The notes under the pieces were generated by a model, which was not told the DNA's origin, did not search any database, and saw only the letters and a list, made by a program, of their open reading frames with translations. Position numbers and translations under genes: made by a program. DNA of 64,000 bases from Acidimicrobiia bacterium (lineage in GTDB: Bacteria; Actinomycetota; Acidimicrobiia; IMCC26256; JAGNEX01): positions 1 through 64,000 of the forward strand of contig JACJWE010000001.1 in NCBI GenBank assembly GCA_020637365.1, in the 5' to 3' direction. Shown here piece after piece: positions 44,633 through 55,589 of this stretch (positions are counted from its first letter, which is position 1; every line of letters starts with the position of its first letter).

Positions 44633-46177
44633 TTAGCTCAGTTCTCGTTTGAGGATCTTGCCCGATGCGGTCATCGGCAAAGAGTCCACGACTTCGACGA
44701 TGCGTGGGTACTTGTATGCGGCCATCTGCTCTTTGCCCCAGGCGGCGATGTCGTCGGCCGTCGCTTCAGATCCAGCATTGAGGATGACAAACGCCTTGAC
44801 CTCTTCGCCGTGGCTCTCATGTGGGACACCAATGACGGTCGCCAGGCTGACGTCGGGGTGGGTCATGAGCACGTCTTCGATCTCACGGGGATAAATGTTG
44901 AATCCGCCACGGATGATCATGTCTTTGGCTCGGTCGACAATGTAATAGAAGCCGTCTTCATCTTTGCGGGCTAGGTCGCCAGATCGGAACCAGCCATCTT
45001 TGATCACCGCCTCGGTCGCATCGGGTCTGCCGTAGTAGCCCTTCATGATGTTATGGCCGCGTATAGCGATCTCGCCGATGTCGCCGACCGTGGTCACCTC
45101 AGACCAGTCGTCGTTGATGAGCTTGCACTCGATACCCCACACCGGTACGCCAATCGACCCCGGTCGCGGGTCGCGGTCAGGATCGCTGAACGTCGCCACC
45201 GGCGATGTTTCGGACAGGCCGTAGCCTTCTAAAATCGTCACCCCGAACCGCTCTTGGACCCGCTCGATGATGTTCGACGGGCAGACTCGCTCCGCCGGAC
45301 AAACCGCGGCGAAGGTTCCCCGCAATCCGATCGACGTCGACGTCGTCGGTGAGTGCTTCGAGGAGCCCCCACCACATCGTCGGGACGCCAGCGAAGACCG
45401 TGATGGTCTCGGTGTTCATCAAGCCAATGACCTGTGCAGCGTCAAAGCGCGGAATCAAATACAACGTTGCTGCGGTCGAAAAGCCCGCGTGCATCTGCAC
45501 GGTTGCTCCGAACGTGTGGAACAACGGCAATGCGACCACATGCGCGTCCGACGCTGGCTTGCTGTCGAACAACCGGTTGCAGGTCAGCACGTTCATCATC
45601 GTGTTGACGTGCGAAAGTTCAGCCCCTTTCGGCTGACCCGTCGTCCCGCTCGTGTACAGAATGGTCGCCGTATCGGTGGCTTCGGTAACCGCCGATTCAA
45701 AGGTGGCGGGCTGATCAGCGATCGCCGCACCCAACGTCTCTGCTCCCTCGATGGGGCTTGGAGCCGAAGGGTCGACTGTGATCAAAAAGAAGTGCTCGGT
45801 TTGAGCTTGCTGGAACCCGGCGTGACCTTCTGCTCCAATCGGCAGATCTGGGGTCCCCTCAAAGCAGAAGTACGCCTTCACATCGGCATCTTCTAAGTGA
45901 TAGGCGACCTCACGCCCCTTCAACAAGATGTTGAGGGGGACGATGGTGGCTCCCGCTTTCAAAACGCCGTAATAGACGATCGGGAAGTAGGGCAGGTTGG
46001 GGCAGCTCAGCGCCACCTTGTCGCCCGAGCCCACCCGCAGCTAGCCAAGAGGTTTGCCACTTTGTTCGCCGCCGCGTTGACCTCGGCATAGGTCATCCGC
46101 ACCGGTCCCAACACCAGGGCTTCGCGATCGGGATACCGCCTCGCGGAGTCCTCAAGGAGAACAGAAAGATTCAGCAA
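44633..46177 (-). CDS. Acyl-CoA synthetase (AMP-binding), frame-shifted
   Basis: About 515 residues. Start TTG 46177 gives MLNLSVLLEDSARRYPDREA, a typical lead-in. Motifs: 'TATILYTSGTTGQPKGAELSH' (A3), YGLSETSP (A5), 'GWFRSGDLARKDEDGFYYIVDR' (A7-A8), 'IIRGGFNIYPREIEDVL' and the catalytic Lys in ASGKILKREL (A10). Two slips: one near 46040, repaired by one extra C so that 'NLLASLRVGSGDKVALSCPN' continues, and one near 45260-45300. It activates a carboxylic acid with ATP and CoA; chain length is not clear. It is followed on the same strand by no gene; the thioesterase lies just upstream. Confidence 0.87.
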
Positions 46178-46323
46178 TGTCGACCCCTCGTCCTAGGTTC
46201 GCTGACTAACGAATTACCGGAGAGGCCCCGTCCCGACGATCGCTCCCCGAACAGCGTTGGCATTACTCGCCGATACCAAGGAATCTTCAGAGCGTGTGTC
46301 GTCGGCAACCGGGCGTCCGGCGC

Positions 46324-46861
46324 TCACGATTGAGCGTAGAAGCCCAGCGCGGTGAGCGCCACCGAAGATGGCGTGTCATACCCGAAATAGGGAGAGGCAT
46401 CGCCCCTCACGTGTTGAGAGAGCCTGAGCTGGTAGTCATTGCGGGTGTGTGCCACCTCGACGCCTTGGGTGTCGAGCAACGAACATTCCCAGCTGTAATT
46501 GGCCTTACCTTCGGCGTTGGCAACGTCCATGATTCTCGCGGCTTCAGCGGGATCGAGGATGACCTCCACGGTGATATCGGTGGTGGCGGGTCGACGGAAG
46601 GAAATGTCGAGATTCCGCACGATCGGATAGAACCGCTGGTTGTCGAACGAACCAGCAGCGATCACGCCGCGGGTAGCTCGGCCAGCGTGAACAAGGCCCC
46701 GCGTACATGATGCCGACGTGATTGGTGTTGGGTGCCAGCGGCGCCATCATCTTGACCCGCCCCGGTTCGGCCTCGACCACTTCGATCTGAGCGTTGCGTG
46801 CCATCGGAATCAACGAGTGCACAAATTCGGTGAGGGCTTTGGGGCTGAGGGCATCACTCAT
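46324..46861 (-). CDS. Hotdog-fold thioesterase-like protein (DUF4442/PaaI type), frame-shifted
   Basis: About 180 residues from ATG 46861 (MSDALSPKALTEFVHSLIP). 'RVKMMAPLAPNTNHVGIMYAG' and, in a second frame, 'ISFRRPATTDITVEVILDP' form the hotdog core. Making the C4 run 46697-46700 one base longer restores 'YAGALFTLAELPAGV', so the gene is likely intact. It may hydrolyse acyl-CoAs and act with the neighbouring acyl-CoA ligase. Confidence 0.72.
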
Positions 46862-47103
46862 CGTGGAAACGGTCCTTTGGTCATCGTGCGAACTTGTATC
46901 GGCGCTGCGCACGATACCGCCTCGAAGAGATCGGCTGATACCCTCTCTCTTGTTTGCGACAACGGCGTCGCTGCCCCTGTTCCTTCTGGCCGACTGTGCG
47001 GCCGTGAGTTGGGTTCGGGTCGGCGAAAGCGACGCCCGCTTTTGCCTCCCACTTCACCACGCACTCGCGGTCTGGTCGGTCGACGACTCGCAAGGAGTGC
47101 AAC

Positions 47104-50100
47104 GTGGCTCGAATTGAACGTCACACGACCAACGGCATTGCCCGCCCCGACGACTTTGACGCATGTGGGGTTGGTTTCGTCGCCACCGAAGACGGCGCCG
47201 CCAGGCGCGATGTCGTCGAACAGGGCCTCAGATCGGTCGCATGTGTCGTACATCGCGGGGCGGTCGCCGCAGACGGCCTTTCCGGTGATGGCGCTGGCAT
47301 CCTGACCGCCATCCCACGCGGGTTCATCGCCAACCGGCTACAGGACCTGGGGGTGGATATCGCCGCAGCGAACGTCGGCATCGTCACCTGCTTTCTCAGT
47401 CCGGATGAGGACGAAGCGGCCAAGGCTCGTGCCGAAGTAGAGACCGCCTGTCAGGGAGAGTCGATTGGGCTCATCGGCTGGCGCGACGTGCCATTCAACG
47501 GGGAACACCTAGGCACCCAGGCACGAGAGACGATGCCCCGCATCCAACAGTGTCTGATCACCCGGCCTCCCCATCAACACGACGACGACCAGGAAGCCGA
47601 ACGCAGCGCGTATCGGGCGCGCAAAGCAGCGGAACGGGCGCTCGACGAGAGCGGCATTCGCCACTATTTTGCGAGCTGGTCCTTCCTGACCGTCGTCTAC
47701 AAGGGTCTGGTCATGTCGGACCGTCTTGAAGGGTTCTATCCCGACCTTCAAGACGAGGACTTTGCATCGCCGTTCGCCATCTATCACCAGCGGTTCTCGA
47801 CGAACACCCAGCCATCGTGGGAGCGCTGTCAGCCCTTCCGCCGACTCGCGCACAACGGTGAGATCAACACGCTGCAAGGCAACTACAACGCTATGGTCGC
47901 TCGATCGGTGCTCGGGACCGAAGCGGTCGGCCTCGGTGAGGAGGGGGCGTTCCGCCCCGTGCTCGATCCACGAGACTCCGACTCAGGCATGCTCGACTCG
48001 GCGGTCGACCTGCTGGTCCAAGGCGGCCGTGACCTGCGTCACGCGGTTGCGATGCTCGTCCCTGAACCATGGGAAGGTGAGCGAGACCTCCCCGCCGATG
48101 TCGCCGAATTCTTCCGATACAACGCGTCGCTGACCGAACCGTGGGACGGACCGGCCGGTCTCGTCTTTACCGACGGTGTTCGGGTTGGTGCTGCGCTCGA
48201 CCGCAACGGACTGCGTCCGCTTCGTGTACACCGTTGGTCCAACGGCTTGGTCGTCGTCGGTTCCGAAGTTGGGGCGCTCGACGTGCCCGAAGGCGTCACC
48301 GTCCGCAGGGAGCGCCTCGGAGCAGGTCAGATGCTGTGTGTCGACCCGACCGGCAACGGGTTTGAAGATGACCAGACCATCAAAGCCAACCTAGCCGCCA
48401 TCGCCCCATTCGCCCGCTGGAACCGTGACGGCATTCGTCGGCTCGACCCCGGCGTCTCACTCGATCACCTGCCCGACGCCGAGGACCACACCCGCGACGA
48501 GATCGCAGCGGGCGTGACGACCGAAGAGCTCACCATGGTGCTCAAAGCCTTGGCGAGTACCGCCAAGGAACCCACATTTTCAATGGGTGACGACACGCCG
48601 ATTCCCCCGGCCGCGACGCAAATTCGTCCCGTACATCACAGCCTGAAACAGCGCTTCGCTCAGGTGACGAACCCTCCGATCGACCCGGTTCGTGAACGTC
48701 TCGTCATGTCGCTGCGCACCGTTATCGGCGCTCGAGGACCGTTGCTCATCGATGGCCCCGACGCCGCGAAAGTGTTGGAGAGCAGGTCATTCTTTGTCTA
48801 CCCGTCCGCCGTTGAGGCGCTACTCGATGAAGCGACCGCCCTGCTCAGCGCCGTGCGAATCGACGCGACTTTCGACGCATCTGCAGGTGCGGACGGGCTA
48901 GCCCAGGCCTTGGTACGGCTCGGGGATGAGGCGCGCGCCGCCATCGACGATGGCGCCGTCGTCTTGGTCATCTCCGATTCGGCGATGAATGAAGGACGTG
49001 TCGGTATCCCCGGTGTCCTCGCCGTCGGGACGGTGCATCACCGTTTGATCCAGGACGGTGTCCGGTCACGAGCTTCCATCGTCGCCGACACCGCCCATGC
49101 CCGTGACACACATTCGATGGCCGTTCTGTTGGGCTATGGCGCAGACCTGATCTGCCCGTGGCTGGCGTTGCGGTCGGTTGCGATCATCGCCGATAGTGAC
49201 GAGTCGAGTGGTTTGACCGCCGCTGCCGCACAAGAAAACTTCCAGGCAGGTATCGAAGAAGGGGTCTTGAAGATCTTTTCCAAGATGGGTATCTCGACCG
49301 TGGACGGCTACCGGGGGGCGCAGATCTTTGAGTCTGTGGGGCTCGCCGAGGACGTTATTGCTCTCTGTTTGCCGGGCACGGTTTCGGTGACAGGTGGTCT
49401 CACCTTGACCGACATAGCGGACGACCTGTTGACGGTTCGCGCCGCTGCCTATGACGACTCACCAAATCTGCCGTCTCCAGGCCTTATCCGGGAACGTCGT
49501 TCGGGTGAGTTCCACGGCAACAACCCCGAAATCGTTACCGAGTTGCATAAAACTCTGGGGGTTGAGAAGGCGGCGGTTCGTCTCAAGCGCATCAAAGCCG
49601 CCCGCGAACAGGGGACCGAAGACGAGGTCGTAACTCCGCTTTTTGATCGATACCCAGAACAACCCCAGCCAAATGTCGACCCGGCCGATAAGCGCGCGGC
49701 GCATGTGTTGCAACGGGCATTGGCCGAAGGGCGTTCTGAGTTGTACGCGCAGTTCGCTGAGCTGGTCAACGGCCGCGAATCCTCCGAGCTGCACGACCTG
49801 ATGGAGCTGGTGCTCGATCGTCCTGAGGTACCGCTCGATGAGGTCGAGCCAGCAAGCGTCATCGTCACACGATTCTCAACCGGCGCAATGAGTCATGGCG
49901 CGCTGTCGAAAGAAGCCCATGAAGACCTCGCGATCGCCATGAACATGGTTGGTGGCAAGTCGAACTGCGGTGAAGGCGGGGAAAACTGGGACCGTTTTAG
50001 GACGCGCGGCAGCGAGATCGATCGGAACTCCCGCATCAAGCAGATCGCGTCCGGACGCTTTGGTGTGACGCCCGAATACTGCGCCTACGCAGACGAGCTC

Positions 50101-51747
50101 AACATCAAGATGGCGCAAGGTTCTAAACCTGGTGAAGGTGGCCAATTGCCTGGTCACAAGGTCTCAGAAGAGATCGCGAACCTTCGTCACACCCAACCCG
50201 GTGTGGGACTGATCTCCCCGCCACCACATCACGACATCTACTCGATCGAAGATCTCGCCCAACTGATCTTTGACCTCAAACAGGTCAACCCCAACGCCGA
50301 TGTGTCGGTCAAACTCGTCGCCGAAAATGGTGTCGGCACCATCGCGTGCGGTGTGACCAAGGCATTGGCCGATGTGGTCCAGATTTCGGGATCAAATGGG
50401 GGTACGGGTGCATCCCCGCTGTCGTCCATCAAACATGCGGGTATGCCATGGGAGCTTGGTCTCGCTGAAACGCAGCAGGCGCTGTGCGATAACGGTCTGC
50501 GCGACCGGGTCAAGTTGCGTGCGGACGGCGGCATGAAGACCGGCTGGGACGTCATCCTGAGCGCCCTGCTCGGCGCGGACGAATACTCATTTGGCACGAT
50601 TGCCATGATCGCCGAAGGCTGCATTATGGCCCGCGCATGTCACAAAGACACGTGTCCCGCGGGTATCGCGACGCAACGTCCTCAGCTCCGAGCCGAGAAG
50701 TATCAAGGTAAGCCCGAAGAGGTCGCGGCGTACATGATGTTCATCGCCGAAGAGGTGCGAACGTATCTGGCGCGGCTCGGCTACCGGACCATGGACGAAG
50801 CCATTGGTCAGGTGCAGCGGCTTCGCCAGAAGGTCACCGGGCGCCCGCGCGTGGATCAGGTCGATCTTTCGGCGTTGCTCGTCGAACCGAACGATAAGGA
50901 CGCGCCCCGCCGGTTCGTTGCAAACGTTCCCGCCCAGCGTCCGCGCAGCACGCTCGACGAGCGATTGATGTTCGACGGCTTTCGCGCTCTCTGGGACGGC
51001 GATCACATCGCATTGTCATACGACATCTGTACGGCGGATCGCACGATCGGCGCGTCGCTCGGCGGGGCCGTTGGACTTGAATGGGGAGATCGGGCCAACC
51101 CCGCGGGATCGGTGACGGCGACGTTTACCGGTGCTGCAGGGCAGTCCTTTGGAGCCTTCATGAACAAAGGGGTCACCCTCGAGCTCGTCGGCGAGGCTCA
51201 GGACTATGTCGGTAAGGCGATGGGCGGGGGGCGTATCGTCGTGAGGCCTCCGGCCGACGACGCGGGCTCGCCAGCGTTGATCGGCAACACCGTTCTGTAT
51301 GGCGCTACCGGAGGCGAACTGTTCGTCGCGGGTACCGCCGGGGAACGCTTCATGGTGCGCAACTCGGGAGCGACGGCTGTCGTCGAAGGCGTTGGCGATC
51401 ATGCATGTGAGTACATGACCGGTGGCCTCGCCGTCATTCTGGGTCCGGTGGGCTACAACCTGGGTGCGGGCATGACCGGAGGAGAGGCGCTCGTGTACGA
51501 CCCAAATCGAGCGCTCGATACTCGGATGAACCCTCAACTCGTCGAGAGCAGGCGCCTCAGTGACGAAACCGCCGGACGTCTTCGGTATCTCGTCGAGGAA
51601 CACGCGCGGCTGACGGGTTCGGAGAAGGCTCGTTCGATGTTGTCGGCGTGGTCGGAGGCACTTGAGCACTTCCGCTGGGTGGTGCCGATTGGTCGTGTTG
51701 CCGCCATCGAACGGAGCAACGAGGGTTCGGTGACCTCGGCTGCGTGA
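47104..51747 (+). CDS. gltB: Glutamate synthase large subunit
   Basis: 1547 residues from GTG 47104, seven bases after AAGGAG. A 20-residue propeptide precedes Cys21 (DDFDACGVGF), the glutaminase nucleophile. The class II amidotransferase covers about 21-430, the central domain about 480-780, the FMN-binding domain about 840-1200 ('SGSNGGTGASPLSSIKHAGMP') and the GXGXG beta-helix 1270-1470. The [3Fe-4S] Cys are C1173, C1179 and C1184 (GCIMARACHKDTCPAG). It makes glutamate from glutamine and 2-oxoglutarate. No gltD follows, so the electron donor subunit is elsewhere or the enzyme uses ferredoxin. This 4.6-kb frame has no slips. Confidence 0.96.
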   Translation: MARIERHTTNGIARPDDFDACGVGFVATEDGAARRDVVEQGLRSVACVVHRGAVAADGLSGDGAGILTAIPRGFIANRLQDLGVDIAAANVGIVTCFLSPDEDEAAKARAEVETACQGESIGLIGWRDVPFNGEHLGTQARETMPRIQQCLITRPPHQHDDDQEAERSAYRARKAAERALDESGIRHYFASWSFLTVVYKGLVMSDRLEGFYPDLQDEDFASPFAIYHQRFSTNTQPSWERCQPFRRLAHNGEINTLQGNYNAMVARSVLGTEAVGLGEEGAFRPVLDPRDSDSGMLDSAVDLLVQGGRDLRHAVAMLVPEPWEGERDLPADVAEFFRYNASLTEPWDGPAGLVFTDGVRVGAALDRNGLRPLRVHRWSNGLVVVGSEVGALDVPEGVTVRRERLGAGQMLCVDPTGNGFEDDQTIKANLAAIAPFARWNRDGIRRLDPGVSLDHLPDAEDHTRDEIAAGVTTEELTMVLKALASTAKEPTFSMGDDTPIPPAATQIRPVHHSLKQRFAQVTNPPIDPVRERLVMSLRTVIGARGPLLIDGPDAAKVLESRSFFVYPSAVEALLDEATALLSAVRIDATFDASAGADGLAQALVRLGDEARAAIDDGAVVLVISDSAMNEGRVGIPGVLAVGTVHHRLIQDGVRSRASIVADTAHARDTHSMAVLLGYGADLICPWLALRSVAIIADSDESSGLTAAAAQENFQAGIEEGVLKIFSKMGISTVDGYRGAQIFESVGLAEDVIALCLPGTVSVTGGLTLTDIADDLLTVRAAAYDDSPNLPSPGLIRERRSGEFHGNNPEIVTELHKTLGVEKAAVRLKRIKAAREQGTEDEVVTPLFDRYPEQPQPNVDPADKRAAHVLQRALAEGRSELYAQFAELVNGRESSELHDLMELVLDRPEVPLDEVEPASVIVTRFSTGAMSHGALSKEAHEDLAIAMNMVGGKSNCGEGGENWDRFRTRGSEIDRNSRIKQIASGRFGVTPEYCAYADELNIKMAQGSKPGEGGQLPGHKVSEEIANLRHTQPGVGLISPPPHHDIYSIEDLAQLIFDLKQVNPNADVSVKLVAENGVGTIACGVTKALADVVQISGSNGGTGASPLSSIKHAGMPWELGLAETQQALCDNGLRDRVKLRADGGMKTGWDVILSALLGADEYSFGTIAMIAEGCIMARACHKDTCPAGIATQRPQLRAEKYQGKPEEVAAYMMFIAEEVRTYLARLGYRTMDEAIGQVQRLRQKVTGRPRVDQVDLSALLVEPNDKDAPRRFVANVPAQRPRSTLDERLMFDGFRALWDGDHIALSYDICTADRTIGASLGGAVGLEWGDRANPAGSVTATFTGAAGQSFGAFMNKGVTLELVGEAQDYVGKAMGGGRIVVRPPADDAGSPALIGNTVLYGATGGELFVAGTAGERFMVRNSGATAVVEGVGDHACEYMTGGLAVILGPVGYNLGAGMTGGEALVYDPNRALDTRMNPQLVESRRLSDETAGRLRYLVEEHARLTGSEKARSMLSAWSEALEHFRWVVPIGRVAAIERSNEGSVTSAA

Positions 51748-51788
51748 CGACCATCTCGGATTCCCAGAGCGTGGGTTGACTCAAGGCA

Positions 51789-51830
51789 GGACGGCCGCAC
51801 CAGCACAGTGGTGCGGGTGAGCAGCCGTCC
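51789..51830 (+). terminator. Nested hairpin downstream of gltB
   Basis: Outer stem GGACGGC (51789-51795) with GCCGTCC (51824-51830), inner stem CCGCACCA (51795-51802) with TGGTGCGG (51809-51816). It lies about 40 bases after the gltB stop and probably ends that transcript or is a structured 3' end. Confidence 0.55.
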
Positions 51831-51877
51831 CTCGTTCAACGCTTGCGATGCCGACATTGAACGTCACCCAACGTGAT

Positions 51878-51908
51878 GGGGGACCAGCATCTCGTTTGCT
51901 GGTCCCCC
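51878..51908. terminator. Second strong hairpin downstream of gltB
   Basis: GGGGGACCAGCA (51878-51889) pairs perfectly with TGCTGGTCCCCC (51897-51908) across the loop TCTCGTT. No T-run follows. With the nested hairpin at 51789-51830 it makes a double structure. Confidence 0.6.
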
Positions 51909-52613
51909 ACACGTGCTTATCAACACGTTGCGCTTCGGTCCCGGATTCCCGTTGTTCACAGAGGTTAGCCGGGCGTCTTGAGCGGTCGCCGCTGCTCTCG
52001 CTCGGAGATATCCGCCGGACATCCCTGGCAGGAGCGTGTTGGCGTCGCTGCTCAACACGGTCTACACGTCGGCAGGTTCAACCGCAGGCTGGCATTTGAG
52101 TTGGTCGCCCATGGGTGCGGAGCACCTCCAAGTAACTCGGCGAACCCACGAGGGTGCGTTCAGATCTTGGGGCATCCGTCACGCATCTTGCGCGCTTGCC
52201 AATGCGGTGCGGCTCCTACGTCTTCGACGTGCCGTTAGCGTTCTCAATGTCATAAGCCCGTAGGCGGGTCCCGCTCCCTGGATCGGGGATGTTCTGCAAA
52301 ATTGGTCAACGTCCGCCTCCTTCTGGAATCGGGTTGAAACGACTGCGCCAAACGACAGCGCACAGAACAACCGAGGAGTTTTACCCCTCTGAGCTGGTAC
52401 TTCCCGCTCACGTCTCAACATTGTGCCCAGCTTCGGAGCGGGGATCAAGACGATATCGCCCAGTTCTCGATGATCTATCTTGCAGAAGGCAGTCATCGGT
52501 GGAGGAGATGCTAGGGCTCGCTGAGCGGTGTTCCGAGCGGCGTCAAATGCAGTGTCAAATGCGGCGTCAAATCCGCTGGTCGTCGCTGGTCGTCGCTGTC
52601 CGCCGCAGTGCAC
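51909..52613. other. Long intergenic region with short tandem repeats
   Basis: About 700 bases with no convincing gene in either direction. Three imperfect 12-base units (GTCAAATGC-type) lie at about 52538-52574, followed by CTGGTCGTCG twice. A 144-residue minus frame (52179-52613) reads 'GFDAAFDTAFDAA' there but is otherwise not protein-like. A regulatory RNA cannot be excluded. Confidence 0.4.
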
Positions 52614-53036
52614 TCAGTCGCTCGTGGCTGACGAAGACGCCCCATCGGGCGGTCCTGGCTGGCCATCGGATTGCCAGGTAGCGATGACCGTTTCGCACGC
52701 GCTCACCAAACCTGCGACGTTCGGATAGCCGGCGTACGGCGCCAACATGATGAGGGTTTCGCGCAGTTCGTCGGGTGTGAGCTCACCATTGCGCAGCGAT
52801 GCGCGCGCCTGGATCTTCCACGTATCGATCTGGCCGTTCGCTGCGATCACGCCCATGATCAGCAGGCGCCGCGAACGCACGTCGAGGTGCGGGCGGTCCC
52901 AAACCTGGGCAAACAGGGTGGTGAGCATCACGTCGTTAAAGGGGATCAGCCCTTCGGGGAGGTCGACAACGTCACCCGCATAGACCTCGTGCATCTTGGC
53001 CCGGCCGCGCTCAAAGTTAGAAGATGTTTGGTCCAT
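52614..53036 (-). CDS. Carboxymuconolactone decarboxylase family protein
   Basis: 140 residues from ATG 53036 (MDQTSSNFERGRAKMHEVY). 'VRSRRLLIMGVIAANGQIDTWKIQARASLRNGELTPDELRETLIMLAPYAGYPNV' is the CMD helical repeat. No CxxC is present, so it is not an AhpD-type peroxidase. It probably acts on a lactone or related small molecule. Its upstream region faces the hppA terminator. Confidence 0.85.
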   Translation of the reverse strand: MDQTSSNFERGRAKMHEVYAGDVVDLPEGLIPFNDVMLTTLFAQVWDRPHLDVRSRRLLIMGVIAANGQIDTWKIQARASLRNGELTPDELRETLIMLAPYAGYPNVAGLVSACETVIATWQSDGQPGPPDGASSSATSD

Positions 53037-53226
53037 CGTGTGCCTCCTGAGAGTCAGCAGATAGGGAGCCGACCTCGTCGAGTGATTGGGTGCTGGATCG
53101 CCCGAACATGTGGCTGTCGCGGCGCCGCATCTGCCACGATGCCGCCCTAGATGCTGGGCCCCAGCAGGAATCTGGATGGCCAGCCCACCACGTTGGAACG
53201 TCGCGACGTGGCGCCAGCACGGAACA

Positions 53227-53267
53227 AAAAGGTGAGGGGTAGGCACTGTACCTACCCCTCACCTTTT
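53227..53267 (-). terminator. Intrinsic terminator of the pyrophosphatase gene
   Basis: AAAAGGTGAGGGGTAGG (53227-53243) pairs over 17 bases with CCTACCCCTCACCTTTT (53251-53267), loop CACTGTA. Read on the minus strand, the stem ends in a T-run. It lies 57 bases after the stop of hppA. Confidence 0.9.
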
Positions 53268-53323
53268 GAAAAAACCGCAGCCCCTTCTTGCAGGAGCGGC
53301 TGAATCCGTCTGTCGGGCGAGGA

Positions 53324-55443
53324 CTACAGCATCGCCGGAGCGAACACCAGCGAGACGACGGTCATGACCTTGATCAGGATGTTCATCGCTGGACCAGAGG
53401 TGTCCTTGAACGGGTCACCGATCGTGTCGCCAACGACTGCGGCCTTATGAGCGTCTGAGCCCTTACCGCCGAAGTGTCCAGACTCGATGTACTTCTTAGC
53501 GTTGTCCCATGCGCCACCCGAGTTGGACATGTAGATCGCCAACAGGAATCCGGTCACCAGCGCACCAGCCAAAAAATCCGCCGAGAGCTTGGACCGACAC
53601 GAAGCCGATCACCAGCGGCAGGACGACCGCAAGCGCTCCGGGGATCAACATCTCTTTGAGCGCCGCGTCGGTGGAGATGTCGACACACTTGGCGTACTCA
53701 CCCTCGACGCCCGGTACTCCCTCACGCAGACCGGGGATCTCGCGGAACTGGCGCCGAACCTCTTCGATCATCTTCTGGGCTGCACGGCCAACCGATTCCA
53801 TCGTGAGCGCTGCGAAGACAAAGGGTGTTACACCGCCAAGGAACAGCCCGATCGTAACCGGGACGTCACTGATGTTGAGCGCTCCTTCTGGACCGCCTTC
53901 GAGTCCCGCTGCAAACGAGAACGCTTTGAAGAGCGCTAGTGCGGTGATCGCCGCAGATCCGATTGCGAAACCCTTGGCGACCGCAGCGGTCGTGTTGCCG
54001 AGCGAGTCCAGGGCGTCGGTGACCTCTCGCGCACCTCGGGCGGCAGCTCAGCCATCTCGGCGATGCCGCCGGCGTTGTCTGCGATCGGTCCGTATGCGTC
54101 GACGGCGACGACGACGCCCGTTGTCGCCAGCATGCCGATGGCAGCAAGCGCAACGCCGTACAGCCCAATATCCATGAAGTCGGCAAGGTCCGGAGCGAAC
54201 TGCTCACCCATCCAATAGGAGATACCGATGGTGATAGCGACCAACACAACCGCCGGGGCGGTCGACAGGTTGCCCTTTGCGATACCGCTGATCACCACCG
54301 TTGCAGGACCGGTTTCAGCGTTTTTGGCGATGTCTTTGACGGGCGGGTAGTGGTCGCTGGTGAAGTACTCAGAGGTAAAGCCAATGGCCCAACCGGCGAC
54401 CATCCCGATGATGACGCAGCCAGCGATGAAGACGGGCTTCACGTCGCCGAGGTCCTCGCCAGCGAACAGCATGTACGCACCCAAGACCGTTCCGACGGTG
54501 GTGAGGCCCCATCGCAACGTATTGCCCTCGGTGGAGCTGAGCCGACAGGCTGCCTCCACCGCCCCGCACCATCAGCGCACCGATGACCGAAGCGACCATT
54601 CCAATGGCACCGATTAGCAGCGGGAACAAGAAGTACGGCTCGGTAGCGTCGTTGATCAACTCCTTGGTGTTTTCGATATCGATGTTGCGAGCGTTCGCAA
54701 AGAGCAGCGCCACCAGAGTCATCAGGGGCAAAGAGCGAGCCGCGTAGCTCTCGAACAGGTCAGCGCCCATACCGGCGACGTCGCCGACGTTGTCGCCGAC
54801 GTTGTCTGCAATGGTGGCCGGGTTGCGAGGGTCGTCTTCAGGGATGCCAGCTTCGACCTTGCCGACGAGGTCAGCGCCGACGTCGGCGGCCTTGGTGTAG
54901 ATACCGCCGCCGATGCGGGCGAACAACGCAATCGACGAACCGCCGAGCCCGTAGGCCGCGATTACGGCGAAGCCGTCGTCGACTTCGAGCACCTTGACAA
55001 AGATGATGTAGCAGAGCGCGACGCCGAGCAGTCCCAGACCCGCAACGGCGAAGCCCATGACGCCGCCACCGCGAAGGCCAACGGAAGTGCCTTGTCCGAG
55101 CCGCTACGTGCTGCCTGTGTCGTGCGCACGTTCGCGGCGGTCGCGATCCGCATACCTACATACCCGGCGGTCGCCGAAGAAGCGGCCCCCAGCAGGTAGG
55201 CGATGCCGCCATAAATGTGGGTGTCGATGAAGATCGACATGACGACAAACATCACCCCGACGAACACAGCCACCCAGGTGTATTCACGCTTCAGGAAGGC
55301 CATTGCGCCTTCGCGATGTTGGCGGCGATCGTCTGCATCTTGTCGTTGCCCGGATCGGCCGCCAGGACGATCCCTCTGAAATGAACCGCCAAGCCCAAAC
55401 CGAGCAACGCGGTAGCTATGGCTACGTATGGAACTGCGTCCAA
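53324..55443 (-). CDS. hppA: Membrane-bound ion-pumping pyrophosphatase, frame-shifted
   Basis: About 705 residues, many helices. Start TTG 55443 (LDAVPYVAIATALLGLGLAV) follows AGGAGG. Substrate motifs: GGGIYTKAADVGADLVGK and DDPRNPATIADNVGDNVGD, and near the end GDTIGDPFKDTSGPAMNIL. It uses PPi to pump H+ or Na+ across the membrane. At the cation site it reads GNTTAAVAKGF: Ala where K+-independent enzymes have Lys, so K+-dependent is likely. Five slips: two are repaired by one base (A6 run 53571-53576; a C near 55070 restoring LAFRGGGVMGF). Another near 54030 seems to need two bases. The gene is probably whole. Confidence 0.9.
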
Positions 55444-55589
55444 TGCCCTCCTGAAACAGCGCGCCGCCGCTTTTGGCGCGCATCGGTGGTGTTTTCGGCG
55501 TTTCCGCCGCAGGGAGGGTAGCGCGGAACCCTTTGGGCTGCGACCTGGCGCGTTCAAAAGGATCGGGACGTCTGCTAGATTCCGCCGCC

